From positions 1 through 64,000 of the forward strand of contig CALSNB010000001.1 of NCBI GenBank assembly GCA_943787605.1: a DNA stretch of 64,000 bases, given 5' to 3'. Under the pieces are notes generated by a model, which had not been told where the DNA came from, searched no databases, and saw nothing but the letters and a program-made list of their open reading frames with translations. Position numbers and translations under genes: made by a program. This DNA comes from GCA-2697345 sp002697345 (lineage in GTDB: Bacteria > Pseudomonadota > Alphaproteobacteria > Rhodobacterales > Rhodobacteraceae). Positions within the stretch are counted from its first letter, which is position 1. Each line of letters starts with the position of its first letter. This document shows positions 44,336-53,522 of this stretch, piece after piece.

Positions 44336-46325
44336 AATAGAAATCATCGAACATCTTTGGATTAGAATGTCAGATGGTGTTCGCCTCTCTGCAAAAGTAT
44401 GGCTGCCAGTTGGAGCTAGAAGTAAACCTGTCCCGTCAATTTTAGAGTTTATTCCCTACAGAAAACGTGATTCTTACGCGCTTAGAGATCATGCCAATCA
44501 TGCTTGGTTTGCAGCTAGAGGGTATGCTTGCATACGTCCAGATATGCGAGGTCATGGTGACTCTGAAGGAGTTATGCTTGATGAATATTCTTTACGTGAA
44601 CAAGAAGACGCACTTGAAGTGATTGAATGGCTTGCAGATCAAGACTGGTGTACGGGAAAAGTAGGAATGATGGGACTATCTTGGGGAGGAATAGCCAGCT
44701 TACAGGCGGCAACAAAGCAACCTCCCGCGTTAAAGGCAGTAATAGCAGTAGGGTCGTCAGTTGATCGTTACTATGATGATGCTGGATATCTTGTTGGTGG
44801 CTACCCTGGACAAGGATTAGGGTGGGGAGGAGTAATGTGTGGATATTGCATTCGCCCACCAGATCCAGACGTTGTAGGTATCAAATGGAGAGAAATGTGG
44901 TTGGAACGGTTAGAAAAAACTCCATTATTTATTGAAAAATGGTTAAGTCATCAGTTGCGTGATGAAACTTGGATCCAAGGATCGGTTTGCGAGAACTTTG
45001 ATCAAATAAAAACACCAATTCTTGGGGTAAGTGGTTGGAATGACTGTTGGCCAAATACCATGATTAGACTAATAGAAAATATTAAGTCACCTATTACCGC
45101 AATATCTGGGCCTTGGGGACATGTCTATCCAAACCTTGGAGGACCAGGACCAAAAATTGGCTTTTTAAAGTTAGCATTAGATTGGTGGGATACATGGTTA
45201 AAAGAAGATGAAAATGATTCTATGAGAGAGAATAAGTTCCTCGCTTATATTCAAACCAGTCATGAACCGGATCAACAGGCTAGGGATAGGCCTGGTTTTT
45301 GGATTAAAGAAAATAAATGGCCCTCTGACAATTCAATACTTAAGCGGTACTATCTGACCAAAAGTTGTCTAGTCGATTGTCCAAATGAATTAGTTGAAAA
45401 TATTGAAATATGTTCTCCTCTTACATTAGGAGTTTCAACCGGTGAATATATGCCAATTTCTGGTATACTGGAATTACCTGCGGATCAATCAGAGGACGAT
45501 AGTTATTCAATAACCTTTGATACAGATAAAATACTTAAGCCTATTAGTCTTCTTGGGACGTCAAAAGTTTATTTAAAGGTTTCAAGTAATTGTACCCATG
45601 GAATAGTAGCAGCTAGACTATGTGATGTTTCACCGGATGGGAAATCTACACTCATTAGTTATGGGATCCTTAACTTAAAACTTAGAGAGGGCCGCGAAAA
45701 ACTATCTAAGATCACTCCTGATGAATTTATGGACGTATGTATTCGACTAAATGATACTGGCTGGCAGTTAAGTCCAGGACGTCAGCTACGGCTCTCCTTA
45801 TCAAGCCAGCTCTGGCCTATGGCATGGCCACAACCGGAAGAAGCCCGTTTAAATATTTGCCTTAGCTCATGTTATCTCGAAATTCCGACACTACAGCCCT
45901 CAGAAATGTTTAGTACCAACCAACTCTTCACCAATCCAGAGGCTTCCGTGCCTCTACCTCATCAAGTTCTGGAAGAAAGCTCTGGAACACGTAAAATATC
46001 GAAGGACCAAGAGACTGGAGAGTTAGTATATGATGTTGTAAGCAACGGTGGAGAAATAAAATTTACTGATATAAATTTAATTTATAGTTCCAACAATAGC
46101 CAACATTATATGGTAAAAGAAGGTGATCCTCTCTCTGTTAAAATGATTTACATTGCAGATTTTAGTTTTGCGAGAGGTGATTGGCTCGTACAAACAAAAA
46201 GCAAGCTTATGGTTACCTGTGATGAGGATTTTTTCTTTTTAAAAGCGAATATTTCAGGAATTGAGAATAATCAGATTATCTATTCTAGAGATTGGGATGT
46301 TAAAGTTCCTAGACTTGTGTACTAA
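44322..46325 (+). CDS. CocE/NonD family hydrolase (X-Pro dipeptidyl-peptidase S15 type)
   Basis: Alpha/beta hydrolase of 667 residues. I start it at TTG 44322, eight bases after GGAGG; the frame is open further upstream but gives an unlikely hydrophobic start. The nucleophile Ser is in MMGLSWGGIASLQ near 115, GWNDCWPNTM near 240 gives the acid region and GPWGHVYP near 260 the His. The C-terminal half (about 370-620) is the jelly-roll XPP_PepX_C domain. Members cleave X-Pro peptides or small acyl esters and amides, such as cocaine esterase. Cytoplasmic; the BisC-like gene follows. Confidence 0.85.
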   Translation: MTTTEIEIIEHLWIRMSDGVRLSAKVWLPVGARSKPVPSILEFIPYRKRDSYALRDHANHAWFAARGYACIRPDMRGHGDSEGVMLDEYSLREQEDALEVIEWLADQDWCTGKVGMMGLSWGGIASLQAATKQPPALKAVIAVGSSVDRYYDDAGYLVGGYPGQGLGWGGVMCGYCIRPPDPDVVGIKWREMWLERLEKTPLFIEKWLSHQLRDETWIQGSVCENFDQIKTPILGVSGWNDCWPNTMIRLIENIKSPITAISGPWGHVYPNLGGPGPKIGFLKLALDWWDTWLKEDENDSMRENKFLAYIQTSHEPDQQARDRPGFWIKENKWPSDNSILKRYYLTKSCLVDCPNELVENIEICSPLTLGVSTGEYMPISGILELPADQSEDDSYSITFDTDKILKPISLLGTSKVYLKVSSNCTHGIVAARLCDVSPDGKSTLISYGILNLKLREGREKLSKITPDEFMDVCIRLNDTGWQLSPGRQLRLSLSSQLWPMAWPQPEEARLNICLSSCYLEIPTLQPSEMFSTNQLFTNPEASVPLPHQVLEESSGTRKISKDQETGELVYDVVSNGGEIKFTDINLIYSSNNSQHYMVKEGDPLSVKMIYIADFSFARGDWLVQTKSKLMVTCDEDFFFLKANISGIENNQIIYSRDWDVKVPRLVY

Positions 46326-46368
46326 TCTTTTTGTAATAAGCAAACTAAAATAATGTGAGAAACTCAAC

Positions 46369-48711
46369 ATGCGCAATCCCAACAAACTTCCGCTAACAAG
46401 TACCCACTGGGGTACCTATCGTGTAAAAGTTAATAATGGCCGTGTTCAAGAATTACTAGCTTTTGAACAAGATGCTGATCCTTCACCGATAGGTTCGGGT
46501 ATAATTGATGTACAAGATGGACCAACTAGAATTGATGCGCCAATGGTACGTAAAAGTTGGTTGGAGGGTGGTCCTGGCTGTCGGCCTGAACTGCGAGGTG
46601 TTGATCCCTTTGTTGAAGTTAGCTGGGACAAGGCAAATAAATTGGTAGCTCGTGAACTTGAGCGTGTTCGCAGTGAATATGGCAATAATTCTATTTTTGG
46701 TGGATCATATGGTTGGGCTAGTGCTGGACGTTTTCATCATGCGCAAAGTCAATTGCATAGATTTTTAAATTGTATAGGTGGATATACCCGTTCAAAATTT
46801 TCTTACAGCTTTGCTGCTGCTGAGGCGATGGTCCCTTACATTTTGGGCAGTTTTCGTGAATTTTTGGGTACCTGTACTAGCTGGGAATCGATCCGTGAAA
46901 ATACTAAACTGATCATATGTTTCGGTGGGATACCATTGAAGAATGGACAAATCAATCAGGGTGGTACGGGTAACCATGTGCAACTTGATGGATTACTTTC
47001 CGCGGCGGCAGCCAGCATACATTTTGTAAACATTAGCCCACTGCGCTCTGATTTGTTGGATGAGGTTGATGGTGACTGGTTGGCGTTGCGACCAAACACC
47101 GATGTGGCCCTTATCCTTGGGTTAGCCCATACTTTGGAAGTTGAAGGGCTGAGCGACCAAAACTTTTTAAATCGCTACACAGAGGGTTTTGATAAGTTCC
47201 TACCATATTTGATGGGGCAGACGGATGGTGTGGTTAAGAATGCTGATTGGGCTGCTGATATTAGTGAAATTCCTGCTGAAACGATCCGGCAACTTGCTCG
47301 GCGCATGGCATCAGAACGCACGATGATTTCTGTAAGTTGGTCACTGACACGTCAAGATCATGGTGAGCAACCTTTTTGGGCAGCTATCATGCTGGCCTCT
47401 ATGCTTGGACAGATTGGATTACCAGGGGGAGGGTTCGGGTTTGGCTATAGCGCAGAGAATTTTGTAGGTAGTCAGCACGTAAGTATTCCCGGAGTGTCTT
47501 TTCCACAAGGACAGAATGCAGTCAAAAATTTGATTCCTGTTGCTCGGATTTCAGATCTTCTTTTACAGCCAGGAGAGTCCTATGATTTTAATGGGATTAA
47601 ATATCAATATCCGGAAACTAAGGTGGTCTATTGGGCTGGTGGCAATCCGTTTCATCATCACCAAGATCTCAACTTATTAATGAAAGCGTGGCAAAAGCCT
47701 GACACGATCATAGCACATGAATGGTGCTGGAATTCGTTGGCAAAGCGGGCTGACATCGTATTGCCGTGTACTACCACGTTGGAACGTCAAGATATTGCAA
47801 TGACACCACGTGATCCCTTCGTCGTAGCCATGTCAAAATTGACAGAACCCAATGGCAAAGCTCGAGATGATTATGATATTTTTGCAGGTATTTCTGAAGA
47901 GATGGGGGTCGGGGAGACCTTCACTGAAGGACGCACTCAACTAGACTGGCAGCGTTGGATCTATGAGCAGACCCATGGGCGTGCACAGACCGTAGGGATA
48001 CATATGCCTGATTATGAAGTATTTCTTCAAGAGGGTTGGTTCAAACTTGATGATCCTGTTAAACCCACTGTTATGCTTGAGAATTTCAGAGCAGACCCAT
48101 TGGCCAATCCTTTGGATACACCTAGCGGGCGTATTGAGATATTCAGCAAAACAGTGGCTGACTTTGAGTATGATGATTGTCCTGGCCACCCGGTCTGGCA
48201 GGAACCTTATGAATGGTTGGGGAGTGCTGATCTGCGTTGGCCTCTGCATTTAATTTCAAACCAGCCTAAAGATAAATTACATTCACAAATGGATCATGGC
48301 CAAGTAAGTAAAGCTAAAAAAGTGAATTCTCGAGAACCTATTCATATAAATCCAAACGACGCTGCTGTACGTGATTTAAAAAATGGTGACGTAGTTCGCG
48401 TGCACAACGGTCGTGGTGCATGTTTAGCAGGTGTAGTGATGGACCCCGCGTTACGTAGTGGAGTTGTGCAGATGAGTACGGGGGCTTGGTACGACCCTGA
48501 AGATCCTTCACAGCCAAATTCACTATGCAAACATGGAAATCCTAACGTCCTCACCCGTGACAAGGCTACCTCAAAGTTGGGACAAGGCCCAACTGCACAT
48601 ACTTGTATGGTTAATGTGGAGCTCTACAGGAAGGAATTACCTCGCGTGACGGCGCATGAGCCTCCAGAGATTTTACGTACCCAAACTTCAAAAAAAAGAC
48701 ATGAAGCATGA
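46369..48711 (+). CDS. bisC: Molybdopterin oxidoreductase, biotin/methionine sulfoxide reductase-like (BisC)
   Basis: DMSO-reductase-family enzyme of 780 residues using bis-MGD. It lacks an N-terminal Fe-S cluster and a Tat signal, like cytoplasmic BisC rather than periplasmic TorA/DmsA. The molybdenum ligand by family alignment is Ser118 in GGSYGWASAGRFHHAQSQ. Further motifs are WGGNPFHHHQDLN-like YWAGGNPFHHHQDL near 423, HEWCWNSLAKRADIVLP near 447, and the C-terminal MGD domain with HLISNQPKDKLHSQ near 627. Expected role: reduction of biotin sulfoxide, methionine sulfoxide or another S-oxide. It may share a transcript with the upstream hydrolase. Confidence 0.82.
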   Translation: MRNPNKLPLTSTHWGTYRVKVNNGRVQELLAFEQDADPSPIGSGIIDVQDGPTRIDAPMVRKSWLEGGPGCRPELRGVDPFVEVSWDKANKLVARELERVRSEYGNNSIFGGSYGWASAGRFHHAQSQLHRFLNCIGGYTRSKFSYSFAAAEAMVPYILGSFREFLGTCTSWESIRENTKLIICFGGIPLKNGQINQGGTGNHVQLDGLLSAAAASIHFVNISPLRSDLLDEVDGDWLALRPNTDVALILGLAHTLEVEGLSDQNFLNRYTEGFDKFLPYLMGQTDGVVKNADWAADISEIPAETIRQLARRMASERTMISVSWSLTRQDHGEQPFWAAIMLASMLGQIGLPGGGFGFGYSAENFVGSQHVSIPGVSFPQGQNAVKNLIPVARISDLLLQPGESYDFNGIKYQYPETKVVYWAGGNPFHHHQDLNLLMKAWQKPDTIIAHEWCWNSLAKRADIVLPCTTTLERQDIAMTPRDPFVVAMSKLTEPNGKARDDYDIFAGISEEMGVGETFTEGRTQLDWQRWIYEQTHGRAQTVGIHMPDYEVFLQEGWFKLDDPVKPTVMLENFRADPLANPLDTPSGRIEIFSKTVADFEYDDCPGHPVWQEPYEWLGSADLRWPLHLISNQPKDKLHSQMDHGQVSKAKKVNSREPIHINPNDAAVRDLKNGDVVRVHNGRGACLAGVVMDPALRSGVVQMSTGAWYDPEDPSQPNSLCKHGNPNVLTRDKATSKLGQGPTAHTCMVNVELYRKELPRVTAHEPPEILRTQTSKKRHEA

Positions 48712-48907
48712 GTAATCTATAAGAAGGATCTTATCATGAAAGCTATATTTACGACTTTTCTTTTTTGATCTATACAAAAATATTATTAGTGGACTTTATA
48801 AATATTTTTGAAGTTAATAAACTTAAGTTTACTAGTATAAACTAACTATTAGTCCATCAAAAACTATTTAGTTAGATATAGTTATTACTAATTAGAACGG
48901 AGGCCAT

Positions 48908-49513
48908 ATGAAGTTATACTTTGCACCAAGATCAAGAGCAGTTAGAATAGCCTGGTTGTTGGAAGAGTTAGGTTTGAAATATGAACTTGAGCATTTTAAG
49001 GTTGGAGATAAAACATTAAGATCTGCAGAATATAAAAAAATACACCCAATGGGAAGAATTCCTGTTCTTGAAGATGGTAAAGTTACAATATACGAGTCTG
49101 GAGCAATCCTTCAATATATACTCGCAAAGTATGATAATGGTAGCTTGTCTCTCACACACGAAGACCCTGAATTTCCAGAATACCTTCAATGGATACACTA
49201 TGCAGAAGGGTCGATAATGCAACAAGTAAACACTTTGGTTGTAGAAACAATTTTATTACCGCCAGAAAAAAAGAATGAAGTAAACGTTGCAAGAGCTCTT
49301 AAACTTATAAAAATTGCTCTTTCAAATGTTAATTCCCGACTATCAGATCGAGAATATCTAGCAGGTAAATTCTCTGGCGCAGATATTATGACTGGCCATG
49401 CATGTTATGGGGCAAGAAATGCTGGTGCTGACATATCAGAATTTATGCATATTCAAGATTATTTAGAAAGACTACTTTCAAGACCAGCTTTTAAAAAAGC
49501 AATATCGTTGTAG
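48908..49513 (+). CDS. Glutathione S-transferase
   Basis: Intact GST of 201 residues with a strong GGAGG site. The N-terminal thioredoxin-fold domain has PRSRAVRIAWLLEELGL near 8-24, with a serine at the catalytic position, the cis-proline loop PMGRIPVLEDG near 47-57, and YESGAILQYIL near 60-70 for the glutathione carboxylates. The helical domain carries EYLAGKFSGADIM near 146-158, the standard N-capping motif. Probably detoxification or an isomerase-type GST; the hydratase gene behind it, 70 bases away, could mean an aromatic-acid pathway. Confidence 0.9.
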   Translation: MKLYFAPRSRAVRIAWLLEELGLKYELEHFKVGDKTLRSAEYKKIHPMGRIPVLEDGKVTIYESGAILQYILAKYDNGSLSLTHEDPEFPEYLQWIHYAEGSIMQQVNTLVVETILLPPEKKNEVNVARALKLIKIALSNVNSRLSDREYLAGKFSGADIMTGHACYGARNAGADISEFMHIQDYLERLLSRPAFKKAISL

Positions 49514-49583
49514 TGGGGTAGTGCTATCAAGAGTAGAATATTACTTGGAAGACATTAAACATATTCCATAAAGGTGCCTTAAA

Positions 49584-50342
49584 GTGACACATCAAATAGA
49601 TGAAATCGCAAAGCGACAGTTAAAAGATTATCGATCTATAAAACCAGGTTTGTGCTTTGGTGAAAAAGATTTTAGCTTAGACCTCTGCGATGCCTACGCT
49701 GTTCAAGATGCGGTAGTTAGATTGCGAACTCAAGATGGTGAACGAGTGGTAGGGTTCAAAGTTGGATGCACTGGCCCTGGGACTACAAAACTTTTTGGTA
49801 TAAAAGGGCCTATTCGTGGCACTTTGTTTGATAAAGAAGTGCATGAAAGTGGTGTAGGGTTAGACCCTAAATCTTTTTGTAACCTTGCTGTTGAAGCAGA
49901 GATGGCAATGACGATTGGAGAGCAGGGGCAAATTGTAGCTGTGTTCCCTGTAATCGAATTACACAATTTTGTTTTTCGTGCTCCAAAAAAGTCTTTATCT
50001 GAACTGATTGCGAATAATGGGCTCAATAAAGGTATAATTTTATCGAAACGAAATTGGGAGCAGGCACCAGAACTTTACGACGAAACATCAGTTTTATCTT
50101 TGGAAATAAATGGCTTGATAATTGATTCTGGCGATCTTTGGCCGACGAACGGTGGGCCCTTATCTTCACTAAATTGGCTACAAAAGCATTTGGTTCGTAA
50201 TAACTTAAAACTATCTGCTGGCGATATTGTTTTGGGAGGAACTGCGCTAGGTCTATACCCGGTACAACCTGGAGATAAAATTGAAGTTAAAGTTAATAAG
50301 GAAGTGGCTGTACAATGCGTAATAAATTCTTGTTTGATTTAA
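49584..50342 (+). CDS. 2-keto-4-pentenoate hydratase family protein
   Basis: Hydratase/decarboxylase of the fumarylacetoacetase-like MhpD group, 252 residues, starting with GTG at 49584. Visible are VVGFKVGCTGPGTTKLFG near 54-71, IRGTLFDKEVHESG near 77, and the metal-binding EAEMAMTIGE near 107-116. The family adds water to 2-hydroxy-2,4-dienoates in meta-cleavage of aromatic compounds, or decarboxylates 4-oxalocrotonate. No ring-cleavage dioxygenase is nearby, so the pathway is unknown. Confidence 0.82.
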   Translation: MTHQIDEIAKRQLKDYRSIKPGLCFGEKDFSLDLCDAYAVQDAVVRLRTQDGERVVGFKVGCTGPGTTKLFGIKGPIRGTLFDKEVHESGVGLDPKSFCNLAVEAEMAMTIGEQGQIVAVFPVIELHNFVFRAPKKSLSELIANNGLNKGIILSKRNWEQAPELYDETSVLSLEINGLIIDSGDLWPTNGGPLSSLNWLQKHLVRNNLKLSAGDIVLGGTALGLYPVQPGDKIEVKVNKEVAVQCVINSCLI

Positions 50343-50762
50343 CTTTTATATTTTGTTTAGGAGTTCAAGCAGCTATTATTTCTGCCATTTATAAAAACAT
50401 TTAAATCTTATTTACTATGGAGAGAAAACTGCTTCTTCTGATCGCGTAAGAGCTCTCTAGTCTTTTAGAAATTATCAAAGTCTAATTCATTAGGTATCTT
50501 AATCACCTTACATTTGTATGGCCTACCATCTATTTTCCAATTAACCTTACCGCTTGCTATACCATTTATTACATTTATCTGAGGGTTGCCTTAACGAGTA
50601 AGTCAGCATCAATGGGTATAATTTATTTCGAACAACAGTCATTATTTAAGTATTTTGGAACAAGTCATTTCTGTACATTTAATGATATATTGTTAGAATG
50701 TGTATAGTTAACATCTTGGCTATCGATTTAATTTGTCAGTAATCATAACATTGGGTTGTAGG
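50343..50762. other. Spacer with a decayed minus-strand coding remnant
   Basis: About 420 bases. On the minus strand, 50590-50465 encodes NPQINVINGIASGKVNWKID and then GRPYKCKVIKIPNEL before a TAA, and in another frame just upstream lies PIDADLLVKATLR. The coherent amphipathic sequence looks like the frameshifted tail of a lost gene, but I recognise no family. The right end carries the promoter of the LuxR-type gene. Confidence 0.3.
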
Positions 50763-51611
50763 ATGAAAAATTCAACATTAACGCTTGATCATATCGGGTC
50801 ATTTGATCGAATTTTCACAAAACACCTTTCAAATGCAATTGATGCTATAGGTAAAGATAGACTTCCTGCACTCCTTTTCAAACTAATTAAATTTCGTATT
50901 AAAATCGATGCAGCAATTCTGATTATTTATCGCCCTAAATCTAAACCAGTACTTCTAAGCTCTACTTTCAAAGAGAAACGGGCAAAGTTAGGATTAAGTA
51001 ATTATATCAATGATACCTATGTGTTAAACCCGGCTTATTTATCTTTCAAAAAAGGGGAGACCCGGGGAATAACAAAAATTACAGAAATATCTGGAAAGGA
51101 CTCTATAAAATCAGCACATTATACAAATTTTAAAATTAAAGAAGCTAGAGATGAAGACTTAGGATTTTTAACAGAAGGGTGGCCTGAAAGACTTGAAGAG
51201 ATATCAATTCTTTTTGATCTACCAAACAAAGAAATGGGTGAATTGGCAATATTTAAAAAGAAAATTAGTGGTTTCAACAAAACTGATCTAAACACCTTAC
51301 AGATTTTAGAACCACTGATTTATTCAATTATAAAAAATCATTGGACAACAACCAGAGATAATACAATCTTTAAAAATACAAGATCAAATCAAAATAAACG
51401 TTATGAAAATTTTGGTGAAAAAATATTAAGTCCAAGGGAAATAGAAGTAGCTCAACTTATTTTTGAAGGGCACTCTGGCAATTCGATCGCAGCCAACCTT
51501 GATATTGCATTAACAACAGTCAAAAGCCATCGGAAAAATATGTATAAAAAATTAGGAATAGGAAGTCAGCAGGAGCTATTTTCACGATATATTGACTCTA
51601 TCTCTTTCTGA
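50763..51611 (+). CDS. LuxR family transcriptional regulator
   Basis: Regulator of 282 residues from the ATG at 50763 (TTG at 50733 would add ten). The C-terminal GerE/LuxR helix-turn-helix is clear: LSPREIEVAQLIFEGHSGNS, IAANLDIALTTVKSHRKNMY and KKLGIGSQQELF. The N-terminal 200 residues look like a GAF- or autoinducer-like sensor fold, without a receiver Asp, so it probably responds to a small ligand. Lying about 60 bases upstream of the phosphatase and transporter genes on the same strand, it likely controls them. Confidence 0.82.
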   Translation: MKNSTLTLDHIGSFDRIFTKHLSNAIDAIGKDRLPALLFKLIKFRIKIDAAILIIYRPKSKPVLLSSTFKEKRAKLGLSNYINDTYVLNPAYLSFKKGETRGITKITEISGKDSIKSAHYTNFKIKEARDEDLGFLTEGWPERLEEISILFDLPNKEMGELAIFKKKISGFNKTDLNTLQILEPLIYSIIKNHWTTTRDNTIFKNTRSNQNKRYENFGEKILSPREIEVAQLIFEGHSGNSIAANLDIALTTVKSHRKNMYKKLGIGSQQELFSRYIDSISF

Positions 51612-51670
51612 CAGATTAAAAGAAACATAACAATATCTGAGTATCTAAAAAAATTTGAAAGAATTGAAAT

Positions 51671-52441
51671 ATGATGAATAATATGAAATTTGTGTCTTTT
51701 GGTGAAAATTTAGCAGACCTTGTAAGACCACTATTGATTAGCGCTTATCAAATGGGCTCAGGGTATGAAAAAAAAGAAGATGGTAGTGTTGTGACATCGG
51801 TAGATCGCGATGTCGAAAAACTTATTAGGAGTCAAATAAATAAAACTTTCCCAAACCATGGTATATTGGGTGAAGAATTTGAAAATGAACGTTTGGGGAG
51901 TGATTTTATTTGGGTAGTTGATCCAATAGATGGGACTCGTGCTTTTGCAACAGGCATACCAAACTTTGGTTGTTTAATTTCTCTTTGTTTTGAAGGTAAA
52001 CCAATTTTAGGGATCATAGAGGTACCATTAGCAGGGCTTAGAGCTGTAGGTGTAATAGGGCACCCCACCTTGGTTAATGGAAGAAAAGTAAATACGAAGG
52101 AGTGTATAGATCTTAAAGATGCAGTTTTATCAACTTGCCATCCCGGTGCATTAAGAGAACGAAGGAACGTTTTGGATACCTTAAGAGAAAAAACATCCTG
52201 GAGGTTCTATGATGGTGGCTGTGTAAGTTATGTATCACTTGTAAGAGGTTTCCTAGATATCTGTATAGATGGCAACTTAGATCCATATGATTTTTGCGCC
52301 CTTGTGCCAGTTGTAGAAGGCGCCGGTGGAAAGATTACGGACTGGTCTGGAAAAGCATTAGATATTAATTCAGGTTCACGAATTGTGGCCAGCGGTACAC
52401 CCTTATTACACGATAGTGTTTTATATCATTTAAGTTCCTAA
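51671..52441 (+). CDS. Inositol monophosphatase family protein (HisN-like)
   Basis: Mg-dependent sugar/inositol phosphatase fold, 256 residues. Metal ligands are Glu68-Glu69 in HGILGEEFE, Asp84 and Asp87 in WVVDPIDGTRAF, and the C-terminal Asp in LDPYDFCALVPVVEGAGG near 213-230. The family includes inositol-1-phosphatase, CysQ and histidinol-phosphatase HisN; the sequence resembles HisN-type members most. A paralogue lies at 55671-56459 beyond the ABC transporter, so the two flank it. A small terminator-like hairpin follows. Confidence 0.85.
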   Translation: MMNNMKFVSFGENLADLVRPLLISAYQMGSGYEKKEDGSVVTSVDRDVEKLIRSQINKTFPNHGILGEEFENERLGSDFIWVVDPIDGTRAFATGIPNFGCLISLCFEGKPILGIIEVPLAGLRAVGVIGHPTLVNGRKVNTKECIDLKDAVLSTCHPGALRERRNVLDTLREKTSWRFYDGGCVSYVSLVRGFLDICIDGNLDPYDFCALVPVVEGAGGKITDWSGKALDINSGSRIVASGTPLLHDSVLYHLSS

Positions 52442-52453
52442 AAAGTTTTAGCC

Positions 52454-52472
52454 TCCCCCTTTAGGGGGATTT
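52454..52472 (+). terminator. Terminator-like hairpin
   Basis: TCCCCC (52454-52459), loop TTTA, GGGGGA (52464-52469), then TTT. A compact G+C-rich stem right after the phosphatase stop, probably ending or attenuating that transcript before the ABC transporter genes. Confidence 0.55.
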
Positions 52473-52615
52473 CAGTATCTTAAACTCCTATACAAGATAT
52501 AGAGACTAAAAGTGTAGTCATTGGGTATAATAGTTTAATAAATATGTAATGTTTTGTACCTATGATTTCGCTATTGTCAAAATTATTTGATTTTAAAAAC
52601 AAAATGGGGGTTAAA

Positions 52616-53425
52616 ATGAATATTTTAAATAAAAAGTTATTAATAAGCCTAACGGCGCTTGTGTTTACAGTCATAGGTCCAGCAAATGCAGAGAAATTAA
52701 GGGTGGGTATGGAATGTACTTATGCTCCGTTCAATTTTAAAACTGCCGATGGTGTTTTATCGGGTTACGACGTGGATGTTTCTAAAGGGGTAGCGGAAAT
52801 TCTTGGATTAGAATTAGAATATGTTTGCCAAAAATGGGATGGAATGATCCCCGCTTTACTAGCAAATAAGTTCGATTTAATAATCGCATCAATGTCAATT
52901 ACAGATAAAAGAAAGGAGAAAATTGATTTCAGTGGACCATACCGAGATTCTGTTGGTCAAATGGTTGCGCGAAAAGATCTCGGGCGAGATTTATTTGACT
53001 CAGCCGGAAACCCTGATGCAGCAGCATTTAAAGGAATAAAAGTTGGTCTAGAGAGAGCTACTACATATTCAGATTGGTTTGAGCAGACACTACCGTCTGC
53101 TAAAGTCGTACTCTACGATTCAAACGAAGCTTTATATTTAGATCTACTGAATGGACGAACTGATGTTATTATGACCAACCCAATGAAAGCCCATCTAAAG
53201 TTCTTAAGTAAAGATGGTAATGAAGGTTTTGAGCTTGCAGGTCCTGTGATAGATGATGTTGCTTATTTCGGTGTCGGAGTGGGTATTGGTCTAAGACAAG
53301 GGCAAGAAGAATTAAGAGACAACCTAACTGGAGCATTAAAGACTCTGATCAAAAATGGATCTCTAAAAGAGTATGCTCTAAAATACTTCCCATTTCAGAT
53401 CCATAATGACAAATGGGCTGATTAA
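52616..53425 (+). CDS. Polar amino-acid ABC transporter substrate-binding protein (family 3)
   Basis: Periplasmic receptor of about 269 residues. The frame opens at 52562, but the ATG at 52616 with GGGGGT ahead gives a standard signal peptide (MNILNKKLLISLTALVF, ending ANA). The mature protein begins EKLRVGMECTYAPFNFKT, the SBP_bac_3 signature, with SGYDVDVSKGVAEILGLELE and DGMIPALLANKFDLIIASMS following. RNGRTDVI-like GRTDVIMTNPM near 195 is the ligand-binding lobe. Close to the lysine/arginine/ornithine/histidine and octopine-type receptors. Confidence 0.9.
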   Translation: MNILNKKLLISLTALVFTVIGPANAEKLRVGMECTYAPFNFKTADGVLSGYDVDVSKGVAEILGLELEYVCQKWDGMIPALLANKFDLIIASMSITDKRKEKIDFSGPYRDSVGQMVARKDLGRDLFDSAGNPDAAAFKGIKVGLERATTYSDWFEQTLPSAKVVLYDSNEALYLDLLNGRTDVIMTNPMKAHLKFLSKDGNEGFELAGPVIDDVAYFGVGVGIGLRQGQEELRDNLTGALKTLIKNGSLKEYALKYFPFQIHNDKWAD

Positions 53426-53438
53426 ATATTAAAGATTA

Positions 53439-53474
53439 ATTACGGCAAACTTTTTTAATTTTGCCGTAATTTTT
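53439..53474 (+). terminator. Strong intrinsic terminator/attenuator after the receptor gene
   Basis: ATTACGGCAAA (53439-53449) is exactly inverted at 53460-53470, with TTTTT after it. It lies between the receptor gene and the permease genes, so it probably lets the receptor be made in excess and allows partial read-through. Confidence 0.8.
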
Positions 53475-53522
53475 AAAACTAACTTTTAAGATAGACCTTA
53501 GCTAAGATATTATGAGGAACTA

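Noticed and set aside
48736..48768. Ten-codon ORF MKAIFTTFLF with a ribosome site after the BisC-like gene
   Set aside because: Far too short to judge; resembles a cut-off signal peptide but no downstream frame continues it.
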